The notes under the pieces: generated by a model
Told to the model about the DNA's origin: nothing
What the model saw: the letters and a program-made list of their open reading frames with translations, nothing else
Database searches by the model: none
Program-made: the position numbers and the translations under genes
Assembly (NCBI GenBank): GCA_947296775.1
Contig: CAMYRF010000043.1
Location: forward strand, 1-7,357
Reading direction: 5' to 3'
From: an uncultured Mycoplasmatota bacterium
GTDB taxonomy: Bacteria; Bacillota_I; Bacilli_A; RF39; UBA660
DNA length: 7,357 nucleotides
In this document: positions 1-6,183 of the stretch, one piece after another
How positions within the stretch are numbered: the first letter of the stretch is position 1
Layout: each line of letters starts with the position of its first letter

Positions 1-1583
1 GGGCAACACATGGGAAACCTAATGAAATTAATTCTCATCCTCATCGTATAGGCAAATTTACTATCGTGCATAATGGTATTATTGAAAATTATGAAGTTCT
101 TAAAAAATTACTAATTAAGAGTGGCTATAAATTTAAAACTGAGACTGATAGTGAAGTTATTGCTGGATTACTTGATAAGTTATATTCTGAAAAAAATGAT
201 ATTTTAAAAGTTATTATTGAACTTAAAAAACTATTAATTGGATCTTATGCTTTGGGAATTATTTGTGATGATATTCCTGATAAGATTTATGCAGTAAGAA
301 AAGATAGTCCTTTGATTATTGGTGTTAATGATGATGAAAGTTTTATTGCTTCTGATGTACCTGCTATTTTAAAATATACTAATAAATATATTATTTTAAA
401 TGATAATGAAATCGCGGAAATAAGCAGAAGTGTTAATGCTTATAATGATAATTTAGACATTATTAATAAAGATGTTATAACTTTTGAGGGTAATTTAGAA
501 GTGGCTGAAAAAAATGGATATGAGCATTTTATGCTTAAAGAAATTTATGAACAACCTGATGTTGTTAAAAATACTTTCTTTCCATTTTTAAAGCTTGGTC
601 TTGATAGTTTAAATGAAAATATGCCTGACTTTAGTAAATATGATAAGATTGATATTATCGGTTGTGGTAGCGCCTATCATGCTGGTTTGGCTGGCAAATG
701 TTTAATTGAAAAATATGGTAATATTCCTGTAAATGTTTCGGTCGCTAGTGAGTATAGATATCAAAAGATTTTTGCAGAAGAAAAAACTTTAGTTATTTTG
801 ATTTCACAATCTGGTGAAACGGCAGATACCCTTGCTTGTCTTCGCAAAGTGCATGATATGGGAATTGATACCCTGGCTATTGTTAATGTTGTTGGTTCTT
901 CTTTAGCTAGAGAAGCTGACAAGGTTATTTATATTAAGGCGGGACCTGAAATTTCGGTCGCTACTACTAAAGCTTATTTAGCGCAAATTACTATTTTAAG
1001 TTTGATTGCTTTAAATATTGGTTATAATAAAAAAATAATTAGTGAAAGTAAGGCTTTAGAAATTATTAGTTCTTATGAAGAGCTTCCTAGTTTTATTTCA
1101 GAAATGATTAATAAGGATTATACAAATATTGCGAAGTCTTTGTATGACAAGGATAATTGCTTTTTTATTGGACGTGGTATTGATTATGCGCTTAGTATGG
1201 AAGGGTCTTTAAAGTTAAAAGAAATTTCTTATATTGTTAGCTGTGCTTATGCAGCTGGAGAACTTAAGCATGGAACTATTTCTTTAATTGAAGATGGAAC
1301 TAATGTCATTGCGCTTGTAACTGATAAGAATATCGCTGATAAAACTATTAGTAATATTAAGGAAGTAAAAGGCCGTGGTGCGGTTATTACTTTAATTACT
1401 ACTAAGCAGATTGATAATAATTTGGAAGCGGATTATAAAGTTGTTATACCTACTTTAAACGATTTTATAAGTCCAATGGTATGTGCGATTCCTTTGCAGT
1501 TAATTAGTTATGAGACTGCTAAGTTAAGGGGATGCGATATTGATAAGCCTAAGAATTTAGCTAAATCTGTTACTGTTGAATAG
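1..1583 (+). CDS. glmS: Glutamine--fructose-6-phosphate aminotransferase (isomerizing), 5' partial
   Basis: GlmS makes glucosamine-6-phosphate from fructose-6-phosphate and glutamine in the cytoplasm, the entry step to peptidoglycan amino sugars. The frame is open from base 3 and reads ATHGKPNEINSHPHRIGKF and then VHNGIIENY, the conserved glutaminase-domain core. The gene therefore began before the window, and the GTG at 66 is the Val of that motif, not a start. By comparison with the 609-residue E. coli enzyme, about 75 N-terminal residues, including the catalytic Cys, lie outside. After the EHFMLKEIYEQP linker come two SIS domains. The first has GCGSAYHAG and the sugar-phosphate loop SQSGETADT. 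The second has KLKEIS and AGELKHG, containing the equivalents of E. coli Glu488 and His504. The C-terminus CDIDKPKNLAKSVTVE carries the conserved Lys (E. coli Lys603). No frameshift is seen. Any upstream glmS ribozyme cannot be judged from this window. Confidence 0.97.
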   Translation, partial: ATHGKPNEINSHPHRIGKFTIVHNGIIENYEVLKKLLIKSGYKFKTETDSEVIAGLLDKLYSEKNDILKVIIELKKLLIGSYALGIICDDIPDKIYAVRKDSPLIIGVNDDESFIASDVPAILKYTNKYIILNDNEIAEISRSVNAYNDNLDIINKDVITFEGNLEVAEKNGYEHFMLKEIYEQPDVVKNTFFPFLKLGLDSLNENMPDFSKYDKIDIIGCGSAYHAGLAGKCLIEKYGNIPVNVSVASEYRYQKIFAEEKTLVILISQSGETADTLACLRKVHDMGIDTLAIVNVVGSSLAREADKVIYIKAGPEISVATTKAYLAQITILSLIALNIGYNKKIISESKALEIISSYEELPSFISEMINKDYTNIAKSLYDKDNCFFIGRGIDYALSMEGSLKLKEISYIVSCAYAAGELKHGTISLIEDGTNVIALVTDKNIADKTISNIKEVKGRGAVITLITTKQIDNNLEADYKVVIPTLNDFISPMVCAIPLQLISYETAKLRGCDIDKPKNLAKSVTVE

Positions 1584-1603
1584 AAGGATTTTTTCCTTCT
1601 TTT
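1582..1603 (+). terminator. Rho-independent terminator after glmS
   Basis: A 7-bp perfect stem, AGAAGGA (1582-1588) with TCCTTCT (1594-1600), encloses a five-T loop and is followed by TTT. It begins inside the glmS stop codon. The U-tract is short, so it may terminate only partly. No separate promoter is visible between it and the gene at 1629, which may depend on read-through. Confidence 0.7.
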
Positions 1604-1628
1604 AGGTTGTATTTAAGGAGTTGATTTT

Positions 1629-2282
1629 ATGCCATCTTGGCCTATTCATGTTGCACTTGCACATAAATTTAATAAAAAACTTAATCTAGGTGATGATTTT
1701 ATTTTAGGTAATGTTTTACCTGATGTTCTTGATGGGTTTATTTTTGAGCCTTCTAACATTACTGATAAAAATTTAAGTCATTTTCGCATTAATGGCAGAA
1801 TTAATTATGATTTGTTTTTAAAAAATTATGGTGATAAACTTGATAATCCAATAGTTTTAGGCTATTTTGTACATTTGCTAGTTGATTGGTTTTATAACAT
1901 GCATACTGCTAAAAATCATTTTGTTGATAATGGTGTTTTGCTTAGTGATAGAACTATTTTAGATAAGGATGAAAAAACACTGTTTATGAAGCAAAGTGAA
2001 TATAATCAATATGGTCATGTTTTATTTAAAAATAATTTATTGGGCCATAAAATTAATATTAATGATAAAAGTTTAGAAAATATTAAAGAGCTTAGGCACT
2101 TTAAATATAGTAATTCTGATTTGGCTAAAACTTTAAATGTGATTAATTCTTGGATATGTGGGAATGTTATTAATAAAAACATCAGTTATAAAACGCATAC
2201 TAAAGAGGAACTTGATAAGTTATTTGATGATTGTTATTTATATGTCACTAATTATTTAGAAAAAATAAAAGAAGCTAGTTAG
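1629..2282 (+). CDS. Zinc-dependent phospholipase C-like protein
   Basis: This is a 217-residue protein resembling the Zn_dep_PLPC family (Pfam PF00882 type). The family's metal ligands are spread along a helical fold, and a similar pattern is visible: Trp4, His7 and His12 near the N-terminus, the GNVLPD segment with Asp32, SHF with His51, and HLLVDW with His82 and Asp86, followed by His92 and His97. No signal peptide is seen, so a cytoplasmic location is likely. That differs from secreted clostridial phospholipases, and the substrate is unknown. The ATG is preceded by AAGGAG at 1615-1620 with an 8-base gap. It lies 45 bases after glmS, downstream of the glmS hairpin and without an obvious promoter. 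Its last codons form one arm of a shared terminator. Family assignment is moderately sure; enzymatic activity is inference. Confidence 0.7.
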   Translation: MPSWPIHVALAHKFNKKLNLGDDFILGNVLPDVLDGFIFEPSNITDKNLSHFRINGRINYDLFLKNYGDKLDNPIVLGYFVHLLVDWFYNMHTAKNHFVDNGVLLSDRTILDKDEKTLFMKQSEYNQYGHVLFKNNLLGHKININDKSLENIKELRHFKYSNSDLAKTLNVINSWICGNVINKNISYKTHTKEELDKLFDDCYLYVTNYLEKIKEAS

Positions 2283-2297
2283 TATTAGCTTCTTTTT
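2267..2297. terminator. Bidirectional terminator between convergent genes
   Basis: An 11-bp perfect inverted repeat, AAAAGAAGCTA (2267-2277) with TAGCTTCTTTT (2286-2296), has an 8-base loop. It gives a T-run on the plus strand and, through the A-rich left side (2261-2270), a T-run on the minus strand. Both arms are coding: the left arm holds the last codons of the phospholipase-like gene and the right arm the last codons of the PP2C gene. The two stop codons sit in or beside the loop, 2 bases apart. Confidence 0.85.
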
Positions 2298-3136
2298 ATG
2301 TATACTGCTCCTGTGGCGTTATCTTTTCCGGGAATTGTTTCTGTGAAAAGCCATTTTGGTTTTCTATCTCCTTGGTATGTTTCGCTTTCACAGTAACATG
2401 CTTCGTTTAATAGGTTTGTTAGAAAATTTTCATAATCTTCTTCTTGTAGTAATTCGGTTATTCTTTTATCTGATACGATATCGGTTACGCCGTCGGTTAG
2501 TAATAAAAGACCGTCATAAGAGTTATTATCAATTATATTTGTTTTTAATCTTGGGAAAAATCCACTACCTAAGGTTTTAGTTAACAAATTATTAAATATT
2601 ATAAACCTTAATTCATCTTTTGTGTATTTACCTTTTCCATTTCGATAAAGGAAATTCCATACTTCGGAATCATCTTTTGTAACTTGCGTTAAAGTGTTAT
2701 CGCTTATGATGTATGTTCTAGAATCACCTATGTTTAATATATGGGTGTTTTTTTCATCTATTAAGACAGTTGAAATTGTTGTTTCGGCTTCCTTGTATTT
2801 TCTTTTTAGGATGTGGTTTATTCTTTTTATTTCTCTAATAATTTTTTTGTCTAAATCATTTGGGTTTTCAATGGCAAAGTTATAGGTGTTAAACCATTGT
2901 ACTAAATGTTTTATTGTATATTCTGAAGCTAATTCGCCTCTTTCTGCTCCTCCTACTCCATCGCAAACAGCTAGTAATTTTATTTGACTGTTTATTGGTG
3001 AAGTAATAGTTGCAGCAAAATCTTCATTTAATGTTCTTTTTAGTCCTACTGTTGTTTCACAGTTTAAATATTCTTTACATGTATCTGTTATGACTAGACT
3101 TTTTATCAAACGAGATCCGAAAGCTATTTTATTCAT
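2285..3136 (-). CDS. PP2C-family Ser/Thr protein phosphatase (short paralogue)
   Basis: This is a 283-residue metal-dependent (PPM/PP2C) phosphatase that removes phosphate from Ser/Thr residues, probably cytosolic. The family motifs appear in order: GLKRTLNEDF (Asp39), VCDGVGG (Asp59/Gly60, metal ligands), NIGDSR (Asp138), TKDDSEVW, LLTDGVTD (Asp215/Gly216) and GKDNATGA (Asp272/Asn273). The catalytic set looks complete. There is no transmembrane segment or signal peptide. The ATG follows an AGAGAGGG site at 3142-3149, and a near-consensus promoter at 3161-3189 gives the gene its own transcription start. It lies 60 bases downstream of a longer PP2C paralogue on the same strand. The two align from SRLIKSL (residues 8-14) onward, indicating tandem duplication. 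The housekeeping PP2C (PrpC/Stp type) is usually about 250 residues and sits beside a PASTA kinase. No kinase is here, so a specialised role is possible. The substrate is unknown. Confidence 0.92.
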   Translation of the reverse strand: MNKIAFGSRLIKSLVITDTCKEYLNCETTVGLKRTLNEDFAATITSPINSQIKLLAVCDGVGGAERGELASEYTIKHLVQWFNTYNFAIENPNDLDKKIIREIKRINHILKRKYKEAETTISTVLIDEKNTHILNIGDSRTYIISDNTLTQVTKDDSEVWNFLYRNGKGKYTKDELRFIIFNNLLTKTLGSGFFPRLKTNIIDNNSYDGLLLLTDGVTDIVSDKRITELLQEEDYENFLTNLLNEACYCESETYQGDRKPKWLFTETIPGKDNATGAVYIKRS

Positions 3137-3160
3137 ACATACCCTCTCTTTCTTTTGAGT

Positions 3161-3189
3161 ATATTACTGTATAAGATAATAATTGTCAA
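3161..3189 (-). promoter_or_regulatory. Sigma-A-type promoter for the short PP2C gene
   Basis: Read on the minus strand, it has a perfect -35 TTGACA (3184-3189), a 17-base spacer and a -10 TAATAT (3161-3166). The predicted start falls near 3154, giving a leader of roughly 18 bases that contains the AGAGAGGG ribosome site. The -35 lies only 7 bases past the stop codon of the upstream PP2C gene, and no terminator separates them, so read-through from the upstream gene is also likely. Confidence 0.8.
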
Positions 3190-3196
3190 TAATGTT

Positions 3197-4354
3197 TTAT
3201 CTACGTTTTAAATAGATTGCGGCAGAGGCATTATCCTTCCCTGGAAGAGTTGGATATAAAAGTTCATCATAATCTTCTGGTGGATAGCTTGGTTTTCTAA
3301 AACATGATTCATACATTAGTTTATCTAGAATTTCTTCGTTTTTATTTTTATTTATAATTCTAGTAATAGTATTATCGGAAATAATGTCTGTTACTCCATC
3401 ACTTGTTAGTAAAATTCCATCATATTCATTGTTTTGAACATGATATATTTGAAGCGCTGTTAAAGGAAAAAAATCAACTGCATTTGTAATAACGTTATTT
3501 CCTGGCATGAATCTTAGAATATCTTTTTCGTATTGATATCTTGGATTTTCGACAAATTTTTCCCATACTTCGGAATCATCTTTGGTTGTTTGTTTTATAT
3601 TTTCATCTTTTATGATATATGCCCTTGAATCTCCGACATTTCCAATGATTGTTTCTTTATCTGTTATAATGGCGAATGTAAAGGTTGTTGCAGCCATACT
3701 ACATTCTTTTTTTATAATGTTTCTTGCGTTTTCGATAGTGTGATTGATTTCGTTTTCTATTTGGCTTAGATAATTAAAATCATATGCGTTAAACCATTTA
3801 ATAAATTCTTTAGTAACTATTTCTGAGGCTTTGTCACCTTTATGACTACTGCCTACACCGTCACACACTACTAATAATTTCCAATTTTCGTTTATTGGTG
3901 ATGTAATACTACAAGTAAAGTCTTGATTATCTTTTCTTCTGGTTCCACTTATTGTAACGCAGTCTAGGAATGCCTCTTTTGGTCCTATAAGACTTTTTAC
4001 CATCCTACTTTTATCTCTATCAACAACTTTTTTTGTTTTTTTGTTATATATATTTAAAAACTCATCAATACTCATGCTTTCATAATCTCTGATCATAGCA
4101 AGTTCTCTTGAGTCAATATAATTATTATGCATATTAAAGCTTGTTTTGATAAGATTTCTAATATCTTCATTTTTGTCAAGAAATTCAATATTTCCAGTAT
4201 ATATAAAAGCCTCCCATAATACTTCCATATCTTTTTTATCAGTGTATCCGTCTTCTAAAATGGTTAGTCTAATGGCTTTTAATATGTTTTGATATGCTTT
4301 TTGGCAATATACAATTAGATTAAGTCCATTTTGAAATTGTTCATATAGTGTCAT
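3197..4354 (-). CDS. PP2C-family Ser/Thr protein phosphatase with N-terminal extension (long paralogue)
   Basis: This is a 385-residue protein. Residues 1 to about 115 are a mostly helical, acidic region that I do not recognise. Residues from about 116 form a PP2C domain with RRKDNQDF (Asp145), VCDGVGS (Asp165), NVGDSR (Asp242), TKDDSEVW, LTSDGVTD (Asp319) and GKDNASAA (Asp374/Asn375). DGVGS replaces the usual DGVGG, but the metal-binding Asp residues remain, so activity is expected. The linker SRMVKSL matches SRLIKSL of the neighbouring paralogue. The start is uncertain. An in-frame ATG at 4391-4393 also has AAGGAG upstream and would add 13 residues. I prefer the ATG at 4352-4354. It has a GGGGGG ribosome-site run at 4361-4366, which would otherwise be two GGG Gly codons, unusual in this AT-rich DNA. 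A plausible promoter also overlaps the upstream ATG. The extension may be a sensor or partner-binding domain (inference only). Confidence 0.88.
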   Translation of the reverse strand: MTLYEQFQNGLNLIVYCQKAYQNILKAIRLTILEDGYTDKKDMEVLWEAFIYTGNIEFLDKNEDIRNLIKTSFNMHNNYIDSRELAMIRDYESMSIDEFLNIYNKKTKKVVDRDKSRMVKSLIGPKEAFLDCVTISGTRRKDNQDFTCSITSPINENWKLLVVCDGVGSSHKGDKASEIVTKEFIKWFNAYDFNYLSQIENEINHTIENARNIIKKECSMAATTFTFAIITDKETIIGNVGDSRAYIIKDENIKQTTKDDSEVWEKFVENPRYQYEKDILRFMPGNNVITNAVDFFPLTALQIYHVQNNEYDGILLTSDGVTDIISDNTITRIINKNKNEEILDKLMYESCFRKPSYPPEDYDELLYPTLPGKDNASAAIYLKRR

Positions 4355-4360
4355 ATATTT

Positions 4361-4366
4361 CCCCCC
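4361..4366 (-). promoter_or_regulatory. Ribosome-binding site deciding the start of the long PP2C gene
   Basis: On the minus strand, AAAAAAAGGGGGG is followed by six bases and then the ATG at 4352-4354. The six-G run stands out in very AT-rich sequence and is well spaced for that ATG. It favours the inner start over the ATG at 4391-4393, although that one also has AAGGAG five bases upstream. Confidence 0.5.
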
Positions 4367-4383
4367 TTTTTTTAAGGATAGAT

Positions 4384-4412
4384 AGTTTAACATATTTACT
4401 CCTTTTTGTAAA
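4384..4412 (-). promoter_or_regulatory. Possible extended -10 promoter for the long PP2C gene
   Basis: Minus strand: -35 TTTACA (4407-4412), a 17-base spacer, then TGT plus -10 TAAACT (4384-4389). The TG dinucleotide is part of the upstream candidate ATG at 4391-4393. If this promoter is used, transcription starts near 4377 and that ATG is not in the message. The hexamers match consensus at 5/6 and 4/6 in an AT-rich background, so this is only moderately supported. Confidence 0.4.
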
Positions 4413-4442
4413 GTTAAAGTTTTTCTTCATTTGAATATATTA

Positions 4443-4466
4443 AAACCCTTTGAAATCAAAGGGTTT
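4443..4466 (-). terminator. Hairpin terminator behind tRNA-Lys
   Basis: A perfect 10-bp stem, AAACCCTTTG (4443-4452) with CAAAGGGTTT (4457-4466), has a 4-base loop. On the minus strand it lies 10 bases beyond the tRNA CCA end, with four T residues closing the hairpin. The T-tract is better on the plus strand (GTTTTT), so it could act both ways, but no plus-strand gene ends here. Confidence 0.7.
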
Positions 4467-4476
4467 GTTTTTAAAA

Positions 4477-4552
4477 TGGTGTCCCCTTAGGGGCTCGAAC
4501 CCTAGACCCACAGATTAAGAGTCTGTTGCTCTACCAACTGAGCTAAGGAGAC
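4477..4552 (-). tRNA. tRNA-Lys, anticodon CTT
   Basis: This is a 76-base cloverleaf with encoded CCA (4477-4479). The acceptor arms are GTCTCCT (4546-4552) and AGGGGAC (4481-4487), seven pairs including one T-G. The D arm is GCTCAGTTGGTAGAGC. The anticodon stem ACAGA/TCTGT encloses loop CTCTTAA, giving anticodon CTT (4517-4519 complement), which reads the lysine codon AAG. The T arm is TAGGG-TTCGAGC-CCCTA. The AAG-specific tRNA alongside a presumed TTT isoacceptor fits an AT-rich genome that still uses AAG. It has its own promoter and terminator. Confidence 0.97.
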
Positions 4553-4569
4553 AAATCATTACATATTTA

Positions 4570-4578
4570 ATTATAACA
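4570..4578 (-). promoter_or_regulatory. Extended -10 promoter of tRNA-Lys
   Basis: Minus strand TGT followed by the perfect -10 TATAAT (4570-4575). The predicted start near 4563 leaves a 5' leader of about 10 bases before the mature tRNA. The expected -35 position has no good match, which is common for extended -10 promoters. It faces away from the candidate promoter at 4639-4647. Confidence 0.65.
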
Positions 4579-4638
4579 CAAAATATATAAATTTCTAGGT
4601 GTTTTTATTAAAAAATGAATTTATTTGAAAAAATGTAT

Positions 4639-4647
4639 TGTTATATT
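4639..4647 (+). promoter_or_regulatory. Possible extended -10 promoter for the ProX-like fragment
   Basis: Plus strand TG-T-TATATT (TATATT at 4642-4647). A TTGAAA occurs at 4625-4630, but its 11-base spacer is too short for a -35. The predicted start near 4654 would put the ribosome site at the very 5' end of the message. Confidence 0.4.
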
Positions 4648-4653
4648 GGTCAA

Positions 4654-4662
4654 AAGAGGTGG
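4654..4662 (+). promoter_or_regulatory. Ribosome-binding site deciding the ProX-like start
   Basis: AAGAGGTGG, five bases before the GTG at 4668, is a strong Shine-Dalgarno match. It rules out the in-frame TTG at 4638, which lies before the site and has none of its own. Confidence 0.7.
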
Positions 4663-4667
4663 CCTGT

Positions 4668-4928
4668 GTGCAGAGGAAAAAAGTTATTGATTTATTAAAT
4701 AATATGGGAATAAAGTTTGATGAGGTTAAGCATGAAGCTGTATGGACTACTGATGAGGCTGATTTAGTTATTGAAGGTATGGACGGTGTTCCATCTAAAA
4801 CTTTATTTTTGACAGGTAAAAAAAATAGACGTTTTTATTTAGTAATTATGGATGACAAAAAACGTTTAGATTTAAAATCACTGGGTGAAATAGTGGATGA
4901 TAGACTACATTTTGTAACATTTGGTTAA
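4668..4928 (+). CDS. YbaK/ProX-type prolyl-tRNA editing protein, C-terminally truncated (likely pseudogene)
   Basis: The 86 codons from GTG resemble the N-terminal half of YbaK/ProXp/EbsC proteins, trans-editing enzymes that hydrolyse mis-acylated tRNA such as Cys- or Ala-tRNA-Pro. Visible features are VIDLLNNMGIKFDEVKHEAV, the TTDEA segment, SKTLFL (Lys44, matching the conserved Lys of KNLFL), RFYLVIMDDKKRLDLKSLGE and RLHFVTFG. Family members run to about 155-165 residues and continue to a PGSVSPFG motif. Here a TAA follows FVTFG, and none of the next frames on either side restores that half. The editing pocket is formed partly by the missing region, so activity is doubtful. The start, ribosome site and candidate promoter are intact, so it is probably still expressed. 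It ends 10 bases before the convergent fragment at 4939, with no terminator between. Family match is fairly sure; pseudogene status is inferred. Confidence 0.75.
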   Translation: MQRKKVIDLLNNMGIKFDEVKHEAVWTTDEADLVIEGMDGVPSKTLFLTGKKNRRFYLVIMDDKKRLDLKSLGEIVDDRLHFVTFG

Positions 4929-4938
4929 TTTTATTATT

Positions 4939-5450
4939 TTAGAAAAACGCACTTTCCTTATAAATAAAAAAAGGCTTTTGATTATCCATACTTAAAATAT
5001 TAAAACCACATTCTAAACCTTTTACATTTACTGTGTCACCAACATTAACTTTGATTATCGTAGCAGTTAGTGTTTTATTACTGTTAACTTGATAACTGTC
5101 TCCTGCTCTACCAACGGTGTTTCCATCTTCGTCAACCCATTTTCCTATATAACCTGGCTCAGTAGTTATATTTGGTAAAATTACTGAGCAAGAGGCATTT
5201 GGCCTTTTTGGTGAACATGATTCACTTGTTTTAGAAATTGAAACTATATTTTCATCTTTTGTATAATTAATATTGTATGGTTCTGTCCCTATAGATTCTT
5301 GTTCATAAGTTAATTCTAGATTAACGTTTGCACTTACATTTTCTGGTTGACTTGTTACATCAGCATATCCAACCACAATATATATGTAATGTTTTTCTCC
5401 TGGGGCTAATGTAAATTCTATATCACTATAATCATTATTTAATTTTATTT
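4939..5450 (-). pseudogene. Fragment of a secreted/surface protein, missing its start
   Basis: The frame is open on the minus strand from about 5475 to the TAA at 4939-4941, with protein-like sequence from about 5450. It reads DIEFTLAPGEKHYIYIVVGY, then ADVTSQPENVSANVNLELTY, a beta-sandwich-like stretch. Next comes GYIGKWVDEDGNTVGRAGDS followed by NKTLTATI, which resembles the Listeria/Bacteroides-type repeat of surface proteins. Last is a short VGDTVNVKGLECGFNILSMD segment. The first possible start, GTG at 5374-5376, lies inside the first motif and has no ribosome site. There is no signal peptide, although such modules normally sit in exported proteins. The 5' end abuts the stop of the endonuclease-family gene. 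The tail KPFFIYKESAFF looks non-homologous and follows a seven-A run (4966-4972); shifting frame there does not recover a clear continuation. I read this as a remnant cut at the front and probably at the back. The module names are from memory. Confidence 0.6.
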
Positions 5451-6167
5451 TGCTTTTACTTTTACAATAATTGGTTTATGGTCACTAATAGAAATTTTTG
5501 GCTGTTTTATTTCTTCTACTTCAAAATCTTTTGGAATAAATATATGATCAAGCGGTCCAAAATTAATTCCTCTACAACTATTTTCGTTAGCTTCTACTCT
5601 TTTTATTCCTAGTAAGTTTAAGCTTTGAATAAATTCTTTAAAGTTTTTATTTTTTAAAGTCATATTAAAATCGCCAGTTAAGATTATTTTTTTGTTTTCA
5701 TTTACTAAAGTTCTTATCATTTGTTTTATAAATAATAATTGTTTTGCTTTTACTTTGTTATTCATATTATCTAAATGGGTATTTAAGAAGACTATTTCTC
5801 CGAAATCGGCTCTTGTGATTATTCGTGGTAATACAGTTCCAAGCCAGGGAATTTTAACTGTACTGATTCCTTTTCCTAAGTCTTTTTTGAATATAATTGA
5901 ATTTGTTTCGTTCGCTAAACTTACTGGATATATATTACCTAATCTTTTTATTCTTCCTGTTCCATATATTTGATAACCATATTCTTTTAAGATTGGTGTA
6001 CATAGTTGTAAATTCCTTAAGGTTGTTTCTTGTGTTCCTAATATATCGATATCATTTTCCATAATAAATTTTATGAATGAATAACAGTCTGTTTTATCTT
6101 TTAATGTTTGATATAGATGATATGTATTTTGAAAGTTAAATGTTGCGATTGTTAAAGTTTCTTTCAT
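5445..6167 (-). CDS. Endonuclease/exonuclease/phosphatase (EEP) family hydrolase
   Basis: This is a 240-residue protein covering one complete EEP domain, the fold of DNase I, exonuclease III and several phosphodiesterases. All metal and catalytic motifs are visible: ATFNFQN (Asn11), GTQET (Glu47), LNTHLD (His131), LTGDFN (Asp166, Asn168), LDHIF (Asp207, His208) and SDHKP (Asp229, His230). No signal peptide is present, so it is probably cytoplasmic. The substrate cannot be told from sequence; DNA, RNA, or a phosphate ester are all possible in this superfamily. The ATG is preceded by AAAGAGGT. The gene begins 16 bases after the msrAB stop, with the ribosome site inside that gap, so the two form an operon from the promoter at 7136-7164. 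No terminator is seen after its stop, where the surface-protein remnant begins at once. Confidence 0.88.
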   Translation of the reverse strand: MKETLTIATFNFQNTYHLYQTLKDKTDCYSFIKFIMENDIDILGTQETTLRNLQLCTPILKEYGYQIYGTGRIKRLGNIYPVSLANETNSIIFKKDLGKGISTVKIPWLGTVLPRIITRADFGEIVFLNTHLDNMNNKVKAKQLLFIKQMIRTLVNENKKIILTGDFNMTLKNKNFKEFIQSLNLLGIKRVEANENSCRGINFGPLDHIFIPKDFEVEEIKQPKISISDHKPIIVKVKAK

Positions 6168-6183
6168 TTTCTACCTCTTTTGA

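Noticed and set aside
66..68. GTG at 66 as the start of glmS
   Set aside because: It is the Val of the conserved VHNGIIENY motif, and the frame stays open with homologous residues back to base 3.
2356..2885. Two small plus-strand frames (2356-2580 and 2694-2885) opposite the short PP2C gene
   Set aside because: Antisense shadows of a clearly coding PP2C frame; hydrophobic low-complexity translation, no ribosome sites.
4477..4552. tRNA-Lys as an integration site for a mobile element
   Set aside because: No integrase, no visible second copy of the tRNA 3' end in the window, and the neighbours are chromosomal-type genes.
4966..4972. Seven-A run as a frameshift or recoding site that restores the surface-protein frame
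   Set aside because: One shifted frame stops almost at once and the other gives no recognisable continuation of the module, so a simple indel is not supported.
5692..5973. Plus-strand frame opposite the EEP gene
   Set aside because: Antisense shadow; the minus-strand frame has every EEP motif and this one has no recognisable domain or ribosome site.
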